Part shown: one piece after another, positions 1 through 13,325 of the stretch
Layout: the number at the start of each line of letters is the position of its first letter
Position numbering within the stretch: the stretch's first letter is position 1
NCBI GenBank assembly: GCA_016806645.1
Contig: JACSYO010002159.1
Coordinates: forward strand, 3,640,001 to 3,704,000
Direction of reading: 5' to 3'
Source of the DNA: Ophiodon elongatus
Taxonomy: Eukaryota; Chordata; Actinopteri; Perciformes; Hexagrammidae
DNA: 64,000 nt
Position numbers and translations under genes: made by a program
The notes under the pieces: model-generated
Seen by the model: only the letters and a program-made list of their open reading frames with translations
What the model was told of the DNA's origin: nothing
Databases searched by the model: none

Positions 1-318
1 TCTCTTTTACGATTTGGTGAAAAATGGTGGTGGCGTTAAAGATAAGACACAATGTACAACAGTATAGCATCCACTTGTCTTATTGTAATAAGTTAAAAGT
101 TGTTAGCACGAGTCCAATTATAGTATTACATAGACATTTGCATAATTAATTAATCTCACATTAAAATTGAGGTAACGTTTTTCACATAATGTTTATATAT
201 TATCTGCATCTGTCTGCTGTGGATCCTACTACATCAACTTAATTCAAAACCTGAGATAAACCCATAAAGTAGAATTTAGAGCTATATTTAGGGTCCTTCT
301 ACGTATGCAGTTACAACA

Positions 319-342
319 GTGTGTGTGTGTGTGTGTGTGTGT

Positions 343-377
<35 letters not shown>

Positions 378-379
378 CA
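319..379. repeat. Compound microsatellite (GT)12 then (CTGC)n
   Basis: An uninterrupted GT run (319-342) passes directly into a CTGC tetranucleotide run ending at about 379. Confidence 0.97.
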
Positions 380-1148
380 GGCCAGAGGTAGAATGAAAGC
401 ACGAGAACCAATGCCTATTGAGGATTTAAGTGTGTCCTTATTTGACCTACTGTCTTTGTAAAGAGAGAGTGTGTGTGTGTGCGCGCACAGATCAGTATGT
501 TGTAGCCTGGCAGACTGAATCTACAGTGTTGCATGTCTCTACATGCAGACCTGATGTTGTGTTTTCATCAGCATGTCTCCCAAGATGGTAATGAGCTCCT
601 TTTTTAAGTGTCAGAAAAACCCCAATCTATATTTATCAGCTAGAAATACCATGAATGTGAGCTTTAAAGCCTCCGTGGCCCGGATGTGATTTTTCCCTGC
701 CGTCGCAACATATGTGAACATCTGTAAAAATCTAGGTCACATCGGGGTGCAAATCACGTTGGTTGTTGTTTTGTCCTGCTTTGCCCATTTTGCACATCAA
801 ATTTAATCATTACACATGTATAGTAATCCAGACAGTCAGACTCTGCCCTACTTTTACATCCGAAAGAGAGACAGACGTAAACATAGACATTAACACCGAG
901 AGGCGGTCAGGTCAATCAAGGAGACAGAGGAGGGGTGGGCATGGCAGACCCAGACAGAGCATGACACCAACTACTCCACTCTTCCACTGCTCGGAAAAAG
1001 AGGGAGAGAGAGAATGACAGGGTTGCTAGGAGACCTCACCCAATGCAAACACAGCACCATCTGCTGCAGTGAGATTTAGAGTGGGTTAGCCAAGTCGGAC
1101 AGAGAGAGTGAAATCAGTCCAGGAGGATCATTGGAAACAACACTACAG

Positions 1149-1300
1149 CGGGAGGACAGGGGGAGGACAGGGGGAGGAGGGGAAGGGAAGGGCTAAAGGA
1201 TGATAATGGAAGATAAATGGAAAGCAAGATACAAGAGTGGGAATTAGGAGAAAGGAGAACAGGGGGAGGAGGGAGGAATGAGGAGGAAAGTAAGCATGGC
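1149..1300. repeat. Polypurine-rich tract
   Basis: About 150 bases made mostly of A and G with repeated GGGGGAGGAC and GGGAGGAGG blocks. Such mirror-like purine tracts can form triplex DNA. No coding function is apparent. Confidence 0.7.
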
Positions 1301-2554
1301 GAGAAGCTTGATTAATGTCTAAGACTAAAAGGGGACTCTTATACCCATAACCCTCCTCTGTGCACACACATCCTCAAATACACAGAAAACACCATGAGCA
1401 TCATCCTTACGGAGGCAAAACGAAGCGGCTGGTGCTGATGTTGATTTTTCCTTATTTGTAACTGATGATGCACTTGTTACTATGGGGACAATAAAATGTC
1501 ATCATCAGATATCGCAGTTCAGTCGCAGCAGGCTTTGTGCCCACTCTATCTGGGGATGCCTGGTCAATTCACACAAACATCCACTTCATAATTACTGTGA
1601 ATGCCTCATTTTCCTCATCATCGCTCTTATTAATAGTGGCTTCTGGGAAGAATGTGATTGTCGTCAGCAAAAAGAAAACATTAACCTTTTATGGTTTGCA
1701 TGAGTTATTTATGTCGCAGACCATTCAATCTCTTAAATGGCTTCTCCAATCTTACACAAGCTTTTAAATCAAGACAATATATCTGTTAAAACGACACATT
1801 ATTGCTCTCACGGATGAAAAGTTTAATTTATAAGCAAGAAAACAGATTCTCAGTTCAATACACTGGGTTTTGATGCTACAGCCCTACTTGTGTTAGCTTA
1901 TGGTAGCTATTATTAGATAGACATTAGGCCACGGTCTTACAAAGCCAAAACACTGTAACTACAACATGGTGGGGCACAGCGTGAACAATTCACACAAACT
2001 AGAAATGGTTCAGAACTTAACGGCAATCATTGTACTACTCTTGCTAGTTTAGACTAGCTGGTGAAATATCCTTAGCTACAGCTAATTTATTTACTGTTTC
2101 CTAGAAAATCCATTTTGATGCTCCAACATCTTAACAATCAAGTTTACAATGCGACTTAAAAATCGCTGGCTTAATCTTAAATTCTGCACATTTTGGCTCA
2201 GGGCCTCAATATTTTAGCATTTAGAATGAGACCCTTATTGTCACTTGTGGCTGCAGTGGTCACTGTTAAGCAAAGCTAAACTCTCACCTTAAAGCATAAG
2301 AAAATAACCCTGATAATGTCAACAGGGTAATCTTAAGTTTGGTTTAAGATGGCTCAAATCCGTAACAGAAGAGGTTAAAAGGCCTTACTGAGCAGGGATG
2401 GTCTTATGATGAACGCTTCAGAAAATGTAGGCTCAGGTTTCTTTCAAAATATCACTTGTGAGTGACTCACCCAATTTAATTAAGGTACATCATTAAAGTG
2501 TGTGACACTTTGACATTTTAAGGTTGCCTGAGAAGAAACAAACACTGTATATAC

Positions 2555-5210
2555 CATACAGATATCAAGGTGCATTTTATTAGATGAAGATCCAATGATA
2601 TATAGTCAACATCAGCATCCTCCTTTACAAAAGACATTAAAATTGAAACATTTTCAGTAAAAAAGTAGTATCGTACAGCCAATGTGGGGTACCAGAAAGA
2701 AAGCATGACATGACCTAAATCATATTCATTCATTCATCGTATGGATCATAGATAAAACACAATACATTAACACTATTTACAGTCTGTAGCACAGAGGTTG
2801 ACAAGAATGGTAATCCTCATGGTGAATACAGTAAATAGAATATATTCATATATTAAGATCTTTTGTTTACAAAATCATAATACATTATATATATCACAGA
2901 GAAAGGCTACCAACAACCTTGGCTTTCAGCTATACACAACCCCTTGTTTTGCAACACTTTGCCCAAGCAAAATTTAATTTTTTGTTTGGTCAATATATTG
3001 TTGATGGGTGGGTTCTTTGGTTGTGCGGGGTTTGATGTCGCAGCCGCCGACTGAGCGATCAGCTGCTGAGTGTTACTGAAGAGTCAACTGTTTAGGTTTG
3101 GTTGTAACTGGAGAGTCTTGCACAGCACTCAACATATACAGGGCAACTTCTAGAGCAGTGTTCGCAACTATGTGTGACAAACGGGGCAACTAATTTTACT
3201 TGACTCTAAACCAGAATCGCGTTTAATTGTGAAGAAGAAAGATCTCACAGCTCAAATGGACTGAGGCCAATCTGATAATTTGTTGTATTACATTACAGCT
3301 CAAGGTTTAATTGCAACTCTGGTACACACACACAATGTTCTTTTCACAAAAATGTGACGAGGACCGAGCACAAAACTGGTCAGAACACTTTTTTTTACTT
3401 CATGCATGCATTAACGTTGCATTTCCACGGGATGGATTCTCTCATTTGAAAATAATACATTTCCATCAGAGAATAATAACGCATCCAGCACATTAAGATG
3501 AAAAGGTAGCATAAACGTACCTGAGCGATGCTTCCCATTAATGTTACCTCAAATGTTACCCAGGTCATAACTCAAAGGATGGATGAGGAGTATTTAAGAG
3601 AACTGAGGTGGAAGAAAAAATATCTAAAACTGGGGGCAAAACCTAAGAAGATAATATGTTGATGCATTAAGGAACAAAAGAATAAGCGGGTGGGTCTAGT
3701 GCATTGCTTCATAATGTTGCCCAGTCGGTTTATGTTTTGTGAGGGCCAGTTAGTGAAGATCAGTGTAACAGCAGTTAAACGGCAGCCATCCCAGACTGAA
3801 AGAGAGCCCAAGAGTGAAACCTTTTATACATATGCATCTATAGTGCAAACCTCTGGTTATATAAATACCTCGTAACTTCAGTAAAGGTAACAAATTACTT
3901 TCTGTATTAATTTATTTACCATTGGCATTTTCTCTTGGCCCATGAGACCAGTCATGCTTCGACCATTTGTTTATCAGTTTCTTCAAATCACACTGTTATT
4001 TGCACGATAGCAGGGCCTGTGTTTGTATCCGACTGATCACTAGCTGTCCCCCGCCTACCCGGAGCCTGCACAGCCTTGTCACCTTAACTCATCGACCTCC
4101 AACAGCAGAAAGATGCTCACAGTGCTCGCAAACCTTTGGGAAACCCAGCCAAAGTAGTTCACCTGAGACACGCTTATGTTGTGTAATTCTGTCTGGCCAA
4201 GTAACAAAGGTGGACCCAGCGATGCGTCTGCCGACACCAGACATACACGGGGAGGAGCAGCAGATAATTTTACACAACTTATATCATAGGATGAATAAAA
4301 CCCAGGGCTACTTTGTGGTTGCGAATGCAAATTCCTGTGAGGTTTTAGGACAAGCTTGTGGCTGTCTGTCTGTATCTCTTTCACTCTCGGCCCATTCCTG
4401 AGCTGCATCACTGGCAAGGCATGGAGTGAATCCAAGCCAGAAGCCATCAAATCCTTTGCATAACTGGATCGGGATCCTCCCCTCCCCACCACGTTGAGAG
4501 AGCGGCCTGGTGGGCGGCAATCCCTTCACCCACCCCACCGCACTTCAAAACACCCATGTGCTCGGGCCTCCGTGCCTCAGCGCCAGGCTTCATCACTGGC
4601 CCAGCTGGCATAGCGGCGATCAGCTGGATTTGCTATAATCATCTTAGGTCATCTGATTCAAGCTGATGACAGAGTGAATGCCCGTCAGCTCTTCAACCAA
4701 GGCCAACGAACACCGCCAGGGCAGCCTAACCGCCCTCCTCCTGGCTAAATTTCCACTGATTGACAGGTTTAAACATTTTTGTTAGGCAAGGAGGAATATT
4801 TCACACAATGAAGATGTCTCCTAGCACGTATATAGAGGAGTGTTGCAACCGTTTTGAGTTGCCAAATGTTTCAGTAAAAAAAAAACGAGACAATGAGACA
4901 TCCTGTGGCCAGTCACCTAGTCCTGCTAGCTGCGTACAAGCCTGCCTGTCTGCCTCTCTGTCAAGCTGGGATGTCTGGGACCTTGACGTGTGTGTTTTTG
5001 TGTGTGCGTGCATACATCAAGAGTCATGGTAGGGAGGGATGTGCAGAGAGTTAGAGGTTAATGGTAAATCAGCCAAACCAAAGTCACACACTCACCCAGC
5101 ACACACCCCCCCTTCCATTCATCCGTCCATTTGTCCATCCATCGAGTCATCAAGCCCCCCCCTCCCCCCTCCCTCTCCTCTGCTGCAATAGTGTCCCGGT
5201 TGCTCGTCCC
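2555..5210 (-). other. ypel2: Probable 3' UTR of ypel2
   Basis: No coding signal follows the ypel2 stop. Reading the minus strand, an AATAAA poly(A) signal lies at 2581-2576, and a Pumilio-type TGTAAATA site at 2781-2774 is in sense orientation. Another AATAAA-like signal near 3910 could end a shorter transcript. Human YPEL2 is known for a long 3' UTR. The end point is inference from the poly(A) signal alone. Confidence 0.45.
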
Positions 5211-8200
5211 TCAGTCCCAGCCGTTGTCCTTGATCATGTGGGCCAGCTCGATGATGAACTTGCCCTCTTTATACTTCTGACTGCTCTCAAAGGCATGTTC
5301 CTGGAGGGTGTGGCAGACGACAGTAGAGATTTAATTAAAATGACAGACGGACAGAATAATAACATGTTCATGTATTTGACAGAGTATGATGGCTAGAAAC
5401 TGACACAAGGTGCATTCAAAAATTAAGTAAAAAAAACTTGCTCATGACAGCCCTTACAGCTGTATATTAAAAATCCTTGACTCAGTCCTGGTCTGTCTCT
5501 GCTGCTGGCTCTCTGGGAGCTGGTTACATAACTGTCAGTCACTAAACACTGCAGAGGAGCCTGCAGAACCAAATCTCTGACCGGGCTGGATCGTCATACC
5601 TTCAGCTGGCGGGAATGTGTCTCTCACTGCTAAATAACAGTAAAACCAAAAGGCCACAGGTTTGAGCCTCACAATAACCAACATACTGTAGATGTTGAGT
5701 CTGCTCTATTTCTGCAGGCTGTAACATGCATTTCTACTGTTAGGTGTGTAATCCAAAATTCCTCCAACTACACCGAAGCCTATCAGCTCCACTTAGTGTT
5801 GTTTTATTAACTGAAATACATCAACACCATAATCAAACATTTTCACAGTTCATGATTTGAAAAGCATGATTGCAACAGTTTGTATACCAAGGAAACCTAA
5901 TAGACATTTGTAGTCAACATACTGTCATTAGACGGGCTTTTTGAGATACTTTAAATCCAGTGAAAATACTGGAATTGTGCTAAGAGTTTTTATTTTTGTT
6001 GGTATTTGAGCTTTAAGTTTTCAGAATTGTGTGCATACATTGGAGAAAAACTGTAATATCAGTATTTATTTCCCAGTTTTGGCAATAGTGTCTTAAACAT
6101 TTATTTAAATGAAAAACTTCAAGATTCATGAGGCCAGGTGGCATCCACCGAGGCTACTTGTGTCAGCTTGTAAGTTTCTCCAATGGTTAATACTAAATAC
6201 CTGCCAAACTAATGACATGACTTAGTGTTTGGTGCTAATTAGCAAATATTAGCATGCTAACAAGCTAAACTAAGATGGTAAACATTCTACCTGCTTAACA
6301 TGAGTCTGTAAGCATTGTTGTGAGACCATTTTAGCATGACGTTGTTAGCATAAAGCAAGGCTGTGCCTAAGTACAGCAGCCTCACAGAGCTGTTAACATT
6401 TCTGTAGACTCACAATAGCTAATGTTCCTCCTTCTAATACATGCCTTTATGGTGATTTTTACTAGTGCTGTTCCAAAAGACTTTTACAAGAAAGTGTGGG
6501 AGTGTTTTTGACTAACAGATGGCGGTCACTTGATCACGTTCAGCTGCGATGACTGCTGCTTGCTAATCTTACCACAGCTTATTCCAGTTCCACTTCACAT
6601 ATCCCCAAATTTGGATATTTCTGGCTCCAGAAACTGATAATGATAGCAACAAGCACTAAACCCAAGCCACAAGCTTGAATAGACCTCTTTGAAACCAGTG
6701 AGGTTTAGCGGTTAAGATATGCTTTTTGCTATTATTAACAAATCCTTTAAAAAACACTGTTATGGGGATAATTGCGATACAGCTCGTGTTTTAAAATCTG
6801 CTTAAAACGTCTTCTTTTCCCCCATCTTTTAGCAGAGTTGCTAATCGATGCCATAAAAATTACACAAAATTATAACGTCTGTTTCGTGTCCAAGTCCATT
6901 AACAACCCTGTGTTTTTGTTCAGAAGACACCCACTTATTTTAGGCCTCTCTTGAAAGCTGGGTCACAGAGTCGACTGACACAAATGTTCTTTCACTGTGG
7001 AGCGTCTGTGCCTTGCTTTGTCTTTGGCTATTTTGGCTTTGAGCTGCAGAGGCACGTTATCAGATTTCTTCATTTCGAAGTGCAGTAGGTCAAGCCTCTC
7101 AATAGAACTCTGACGACTGCTGAAAATCAATACTGCTGCAACTGATATTAATGGAAACCCTCCATTAAGTCCTATCTTGTGTCTGTGGACTTGTGCATGC
7201 ATATGACCTCTGTTTTTTCTGCCTTGTGGGGTCCTGACAGGAATAGAAACTACCCAGAAAAGTTTCTACTTTTAAAACTGGTCCACCAGGTGTTTATACC
7301 AGGCGTCATAAGGAAAACAGTTATTTTTAGGCTGGAAGGTTATAGAATCAGGTTTAAGGTTAGACACGTAGCGGTGAATGTTAGGGGTTTGGCTAAGAGC
7401 GCTGGTCAATGGAGGTGTCTGAGAAGTCAAACAACAAGGACACTCACTGTTTGTGTGTGTACCAACTCCTTAAGGATACAGTCACGTGCCCTTTTGTGTA
7501 AACTCTCACCTCCACGCGGACAGGTTTCACCAGTGACAGCTGCACATGCATAGCTCCGTTGATATATGAAGACAGCTAACATGTGTGGATGCTGTTAAGT
7601 TCACCCTGACATGAGACATAAAATACCTGACATGTACTAAATACATCGTGTACGTGTATTTTGGCAGAGACAGAGACTTTGACTGTATATTTGGCTCTGA
7701 TATAAGCCAAGCTACATAGTGATCATCAATGTTTGCTTAGCTCTGAAACAGTTCAAATCAACTACACTGTCGGTGACTAAATGTTAATTTACCATTAACA
7801 CATTGATACATTGATCTTCGGGTTTGAGTGAGAAATGAAACGCTGATGTTTATCACTTCCACAAAACATGAAAAAAGATTGATGAAGACTTCTCCTTCAT
7901 ATCTCCATCTGTTCTGAGAAATCTATCTCTTAATTAATTCAGCCCACAAATACGTAACACTCCGTTGACCCCGCGAGAAGAGGAGGTCCAAATACAATTA
8001 GGGTGCAAACAAAATTAGAGTGTGCTATAATAACAACCTCCCAATTTATCGTCCTCTAACCTTGGATGCAGTTTGTGGTGCTTGTGCATGAAAATCAGCC
8101 AAGGACACTTACATATTTCCAGCCCAGGGTGGTCTTGCAGTTCTCACAGTAGATATCTGCTACAGCGTGCAAGCCTGTGAGCAGAACCCTCTCTTCTGCA

Positions 8201-8300
8201 GGGCCACATCCGACGTTCACCCTGAGAGAGGGAGAGGCAAAGAGGGGGGAGGGGAGGAAATGGGTTTGTGGAGAGAAAAGAAAAGGAAAGGAAAGGAGAG

Positions 8301-8331
<31 letters not shown>

Positions 8332-9658
8332 GACACAATCAGAGACAAAGAAATAAAAGTTACAAATTAGTATTGCGCAAGTATCTCAAGTTGCTCAGTT
8401 GCATGTACTGTATGATCCGAGTGAGTCACTGCCTCACACCCACTCACACAGCGCATACTGATAGGGCGCCGGGCCAGGGAGCATAGATTCAAACAGCCTA
8501 ATTTTCACACTCAATTCGGTTGATAATGACTCCGAGGCTGGCTCCATCTACACCGAGGCTTCAAATACAACACAACTACTGTGTGAAACGAACAATGTGC
8601 ATTTCTAACCTATTTTAAAACAACCGAGCATGTTCTCCTGTCTAAGTCCAGCCTGCAGGACAGTTTTTCGAAACGCGTAACGTGAACCAGGTGGGTAGAA
8701 ATGCAACAAGAGAGGGATACTCACACTGAGTTGAACAGGTAGGCTCTGCCTTGGCTGCCCTGGAACGACTGCAGAGACGAGATGAGACAAAGATGAAAAG
8801 GCTGAAACAAGAATGAGCCCTTTCATACAGTGTGGTAACTATAAAATGATACAAGCATGCTGTTATATTGCCATAATGCTTGAGTCAAATATGAAAAGGA
8901 GTTTTAGTTTCCTCATAAAATCCCCACATGTTGATTTGAGACAGGCCTTTACTTTAACAGAAGCTCTTGTATGATAAGATAATGCACAAGTAGCTTGGGA
9001 GCGATGGAGTTATTTTCCACAACATGAAAGCTACGATTGAAGGGACACGTTAAATGGGTTTCTACCGGGCAGATGTGTTATGACCGACAGAAGGCCTTTG
9101 TGCACAGGTGAGCAGTGTTTTCATTGTCACATGTGGAAAAAGTGATTGTGCATTCGTAATCCTCTTCACTAACCAGTTTATAACATAATCCGTCCACAAG
9201 CAATAGCGTGGTGGCGGCTGACACAGACATACAGGTGTTCAGCCTGTTTGTTTTTCATAATTCCTCATCCGCTCTTCCTCTTTTTTTAATCTTCCTCGCT
9301 TGTCGTTTAATGGCTGTTAATCCAAGTAAATTTTGCTCTGTATTATTGACTGTGCTATGAAATTGAAGAGGCAAAAACTATACGGTGAATATTCTTGTTT
9401 TATCTAAGAAAAAACACGAGGTAAAGTGCCTTTTCAGTTTGTAATAATAATCTGCCTGACTGTAAGTACTGTCCTATTGGTTTCAAGGAACAACCACTGT
9501 TGGTAAGAGGAGTCAAGTCACTGGAGCAGCTTGCGGGTTACCTTGGAGATGAGCTCGTCGTGGTTGGCCAGGTGAGCTCGGCAGTGGATGCAGCTGTATG
9601 TTCGGTGGCAGCTCGGCAGGTATGCCTGGAAGGTCTTGGAGCGCGTCATTCTGACCAT
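5211..9658 (-). CDS. ypel2: Yippee-like zinc-binding protein 2 (four coding exons)
   Basis: Coding exons on the minus strand are 9658-9542, 8768-8725, 8221-8113 and 5300-5211 (stop TGA 5213-5211). They total 360 nt, giving 119 residues, the usual YPEL1-4 length. All junctions are GT-AG and in phase. The complete Yippee zinc motif is present: Cys23-x2-Cys26, Gly46, Leu50, Asn56, Gly70, Cys79-x2-Cys82, then GWKY at 87-90. The protein starts [19 protein letters not shown] and ends in KDNGWD; both match remembered YPEL2 better than YPEL3 (which has YLDDCHRRYSC) or YPEL1 (which ends GWE). YPEL proteins are small nuclear/centrosomal proteins linked to growth control and senescence; their biochemical role is unclear. 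gdpd1 lies next upstream, as GDPD1 neighbours YPEL2 in human 17q22. The fold and family are certain; the paralogue number is less so, because YPEL1-4 are nearly identical. Confidence 0.95.
5301..8112 (-). other. ypel2: Last intron of ypel2
   Basis: This 2.8-kb intron runs from donor GTAAGTG at 8112 to the CTCCAG acceptor ending at 5301. It holds a copy of a teleost interspersed repeat at about 6200-6420. No further exon was recognised inside it. Confidence 0.8.
6200..6425. repeat. Interspersed repeat, copy 1
   Basis: The stretch with TTAGCATGCTAACAAGC followed by CCTAAGTACAGCAGCCTCAC and an acagag block is shared with 10620-10800 in this window. I recognise it as a family very common in percomorph genomes. 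No terminal structure was resolved, so the class is open. Confidence 0.7.
8281..8330. repeat. GA-rich simple repeat
   Basis: A GGAAA/GAGAG run passes into an uninterrupted GA microsatellite. It lies in a ypel2 intron about 60 bases upstream (in gene sense) of the third coding exon, so it is a pyrimidine (CT) tract in the sense RNA before the acceptor. Confidence 0.9.
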
Positions 9659-10298
9659 GGGCGGAGTTGGCGGGCGGTGCAAGAAGGGACTGCCAGCCCA
9701 GGTCGGCTCACAAGGGAAGCACCGCAACACACAGGTGAGGGCCGTGGTGGGCGGTGGGTTGGGAGGCGAACACCTGCGCACAGGGAGGATAAAGGAACAG
9801 CTAATGGTTACACGGTTGGGGAACAGCTGCTTCCTTAAACTGATGTTGTAAACTGAGTCACAGGTGTATAACTGCTGATGGGATTACAGTCTGCTCTGAG
9901 TGTTCAGAGAATTCTCCAACCTGCTCGCGTCTTTGAAACTGTTAAACCTCAAAGAGCTATGATGTGAAGTGATGCATAATTAATGAGCCTGTGTTCCAGG
10001 CTGAGACACTACATTACACATTTCAGTTGCAAGCGTAAATCACTGAAAAAATTCTACTTCATGAGATGAGATACAAACATGGTACAGGTACAGGCATCCA
10101 CCACACAGGACATCGCTTCTTCTAGAGGCCAAAAATGAGTCCTAGCTGGTCGAGAGGACAGTTTGGGCTATCGAAGCAGGGACAGACAAAAGAAATCAAG
10201 AGGAAACTGTTATGATAATTGCTTAGTTAGTCATTTTTAGCCATGCTAGTGGCATGGCTCTAGGGATGACAATGTCAGTCTGCCCTTCACCGAAATAT

Positions 10299-10830
10299 TG
10301 CAGATTTAATCTTGGTAGTTTTATTGCTTAATGCAACTTTAGTTGAGATTTCAGCCCTGTAGCTCTGGCACTAAACACGATCAACCTATAGGCCGTTGAC
10401 TGTCCTGCAATATGATTGTTGTCAAAATATCTCGACAACTACTGGATGAATTGTACAGACATTCATGGTGCCCAGAGGATGAACCCTGACTTGGCGATCC
10501 ATTAACTTTTCCTCTAGTGCCACCATCAAGACAAAAGTAAAACATTTCCAATGTAGGTATTTGCAGGTATTTTGTTTCCAATCAAATACCTGAAAAACGA
10601 ATGACATTCCCATCCTCAGCATTATGATGTTTAGTACTGATAAGCAAATGTTGGCATGCTAACACGCTAACTAAGGCAAACAAACATTATAGCTGCATTA
10701 TACACATTAGCATGTTGGTTGTGTGCATGTAAGCATGCTGACGTTTAGCATTGAGCTCAATGCATCGCTGTAAGTGCAGCCTCACAGAGGTGCTGTGGCT
10801 GGATTTTAGTCTGTCATCATAGTACCAGCT
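10299..10830. repeat. Interspersed teleost repeat, copy 2
   Basis: Three recognisable blocks occur in order: the TTTCAGCCCTGTAGCTCTGG block (also at 11351-11440), the ACAGACATTCATGGTGCCCA block, and the AGCATGCTAACACGCTAAC to CAGCCTCACAGAG block (also at 6200-6420). This is a long, high-copy fish repeat with no surviving ORF. Confidence 0.8.
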
Positions 10831-11350
10831 TCTTTAATATGACAATTTGCTGCTTTCCTGTATTGTATCTTTCTTAATTGAACACCTTTTTGGTTTTGGA
10901 CTGCTGGTTGGGCATTTTTTTAATTTTTTTATTTTTAGATGGCTTTTTAAAAGTACAAACAACAAATTATTAATTGATGTGGAAGAACATTGACAACAAG
11001 TTACAGCTGTGACTAATGATGGCCTTCATTTTTAAACTGTTCTGCCCTTCCTCAGGTCTCTGCAGTACACGCAGGCAGCAACACTAGCCCACACTCTGTG
11101 TTTAAGTCTATGAAGCTGCAGAGATAATCTGCTTAGCGTAGCACAACGGGCGAAGATCGTGCTCTGCTCACTCCATGATATCCAAATAGACCGAGCCCTT
11201 AAAATACTTCTGCTGGTGTGCCCTGGTGACTGAGAAGATTAGTGGGCTGGCCTGGGAACCCATCCCAGAGGCTCTGGGCCAGGAGGACAGGAGAATGTCT
11301 CGACTAACTGTACAGGAGATGGTTGGGGACCTGTGCTCTTTACCTTGTGC

Positions 11351-11440
11351 TGCAGATTTAATCTTTGTGGTTTTATTTCTTAATTCAACTCTAGTTGAGA
11401 TTTCAGCCCTGTATCTCTGGCACTAAACGCAACCTATCAA
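11351..11440. repeat. Partial copy of the repeat at 10299
   Basis: About 90 bases match 10300-10390 at most positions, from TGCAGATTTAATCTT through the CTCTGGCACTAAAC block. The next block of the family, GCAATATGATTGTT, resumes only at about 11809, so the copy is interrupted. Confidence 0.8.
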
Positions 11441-11989
11441 CCGCAAAATTGTATCTAGTTTTACTTCCCAGTGCTACTTTTCATAAAGCTGCGATAAGCT
11501 TCACTCAGAAAGAATAGTTGAAGTAAAAGGTGCATATACTGTTTAATTTAAATGACTAACACAGTAAAATATAAAATCATGACCATTCTAAATACATAAA
11601 AGCAATAACCTCTAGTTTAGAAGACTATGCCTCCTATAAGATTCTGTAATAACCTGAGTTGTTTCATCATTCTGTCTCCTCTCCTTCCTGTCTGTCTTTA
11701 CTGAGCCATCTGGAAAAACTAATAAAATACTGAATAGGAGCAGGAGGCCTCCGTGACTTCAGAACAAACAAGAGAAGAGAGAGAGAGGCCTCTTTACTTT
11801 ACTGTCCCGCAATATGATTGTTTTTAGTGTCGGAGGCTGATGAAGGCTCCATTGCTGATGGGAAGGACCGCGGGATATAAATAAATAAGGCAGTGAGATG
11901 TGCCCTTGTTTTCTCTTCTCTGACGCCATGCCAGCGGCGTGGGATCGGGGCACAAAGACACGCTCAGTACAGTTGTTGGAGTGACCCCT

Positions 11990-11990
<1 letters not shown>

Positions 11991-12052
<62 letters not shown>
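11991..12052. repeat. (CA)n microsatellite
   Basis: An uninterrupted AC dinucleotide run of about 31 units, in the 5' intron region of ypel2. Confidence 0.99.
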
Positions 12053-12054
<2 letters not shown>

Positions 12055-12204
12055 GTGTTTAACCCAAAGCGTGTTTTATCCTCTTGGTAATTTCAGGACT
12101 GAGGACAAGGAAGAAGTTTTCATCAGTTCAAAAGTGACACAATGACAATTTACTTAGATAATCTGAAACTTTTGCCACTTGATTTTTTATATATATATTT
12201 GGCT

Positions 12205-12420
12205 GCTGTGGAACTTAGAGCTGATATGATTAGTGGATTGATTGATTAGTCAGTTGACAAAAATGCCAACATTTTACATGCCCAGCTTTTTAAATGAGAG
12301 TCTCTTATGATAGTAAACTGAATATATTTGTGTTTTAGACGGCTGGTCAGACAAAACAAGCAATTTGAAATTCAACGAATCCAGACAATTGCTTACAACT
12401 GCAGAAAGCTGCCTGATTAT
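12205..12420. repeat. Interspersed repeat with AGTAAACTGAATAT block
   Basis: The GATTGATTAGTCAGTTGACAAA start and the TAGTAAACTGAATATATTTG core are shared in order with 13010-13325 and, in the other orientation, with 45085-45350. It is a family I recognise as abundant in teleosts. Confidence 0.7.
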
Positions 12421-12564
12421 AGCTCAGTAATTAGTCTTAAGTATTGTAGGTAATCTAGGAATGTAAGCTTCTAATTTAAGCTCAGAATTAAATTAAATTC
12501 AAGCTTCTTCTTTTAAGCCTCTACCCCTGCATTTGCAACAAGTCACACAAGATAAATGAACTAG

Positions 12565-12707
<143 letters not shown>

Positions 12708-13009
12708 ATTTTGAATTGAATTCTAAGCTTAAATTAGAGAGACGATAACCTGTCCATAACAGCTGAGAGGCGGGATGTTTACTCAAACCATCGTCTCTGG
12801 GAGAAGCATTGCTGGATTAAAGTAGTGCACGTGTTGCACATCTTCTTGTAGGTCATACATAATCCATGTGGAGTTCTCTCTGTGTAATATCTGCAGTCGG
12901 TCTCTAAAGAATCACTTCATTACAGCCACAACAACAGTGGGCCAGTGCATGTCAGTGGCTTTGGATGAAAACAGCTGATTCGTCTGACACACTTGATTAA
13001 AAATACACA

Positions 13010-13325
13010 GTCATATAGTCGATGCGTGATGCACTGTTTTGATAATCAATTGTATGTTACTTTTTCAAGCTAACATTGTTCCTCTGTCTCAGTTATGAAG
13101 AATTGTTTGTTGGGTTTTTAAATCATTGTAAACTGAATATCTTTGGGTTTTGGACTGTTGGACAGCCAAAACACAAACAAGACACCTGAACACAAGACTC
13201 AACTTGGGCTCTGGGAACTTGTGACAAGCATTTATTCACTATGTTCTGTGTTCTAGAGAGCAAACAATTAAGTGATTAATAGTGAGATTAATCAGCAGAT
13301 TAACTGATCGTTACTTGCAGCCCTA
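13010..13325. repeat. Interspersed repeat, second copy
   Basis: It contains GTAAACTGAATATCTTTGGG, a CTTGGGCTCTGGGAACTTGT block and the diagnostic end GTTACTTGCAGCCCTAG. It is related to the copies at 12205 and 45085. Confidence 0.75.

Larger units (their letters stand above)
1..2554. other. Intergenic sequence, no gene recognised
   Basis: Neither strand shows a convincing exon. The stretch holds a compound GT/CTGC microsatellite at 319-379 and a polypurine tract near 1149-1300. The short open frames here lack family similarity, good start context or splice signals that would support a gene. Confidence 0.6.
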
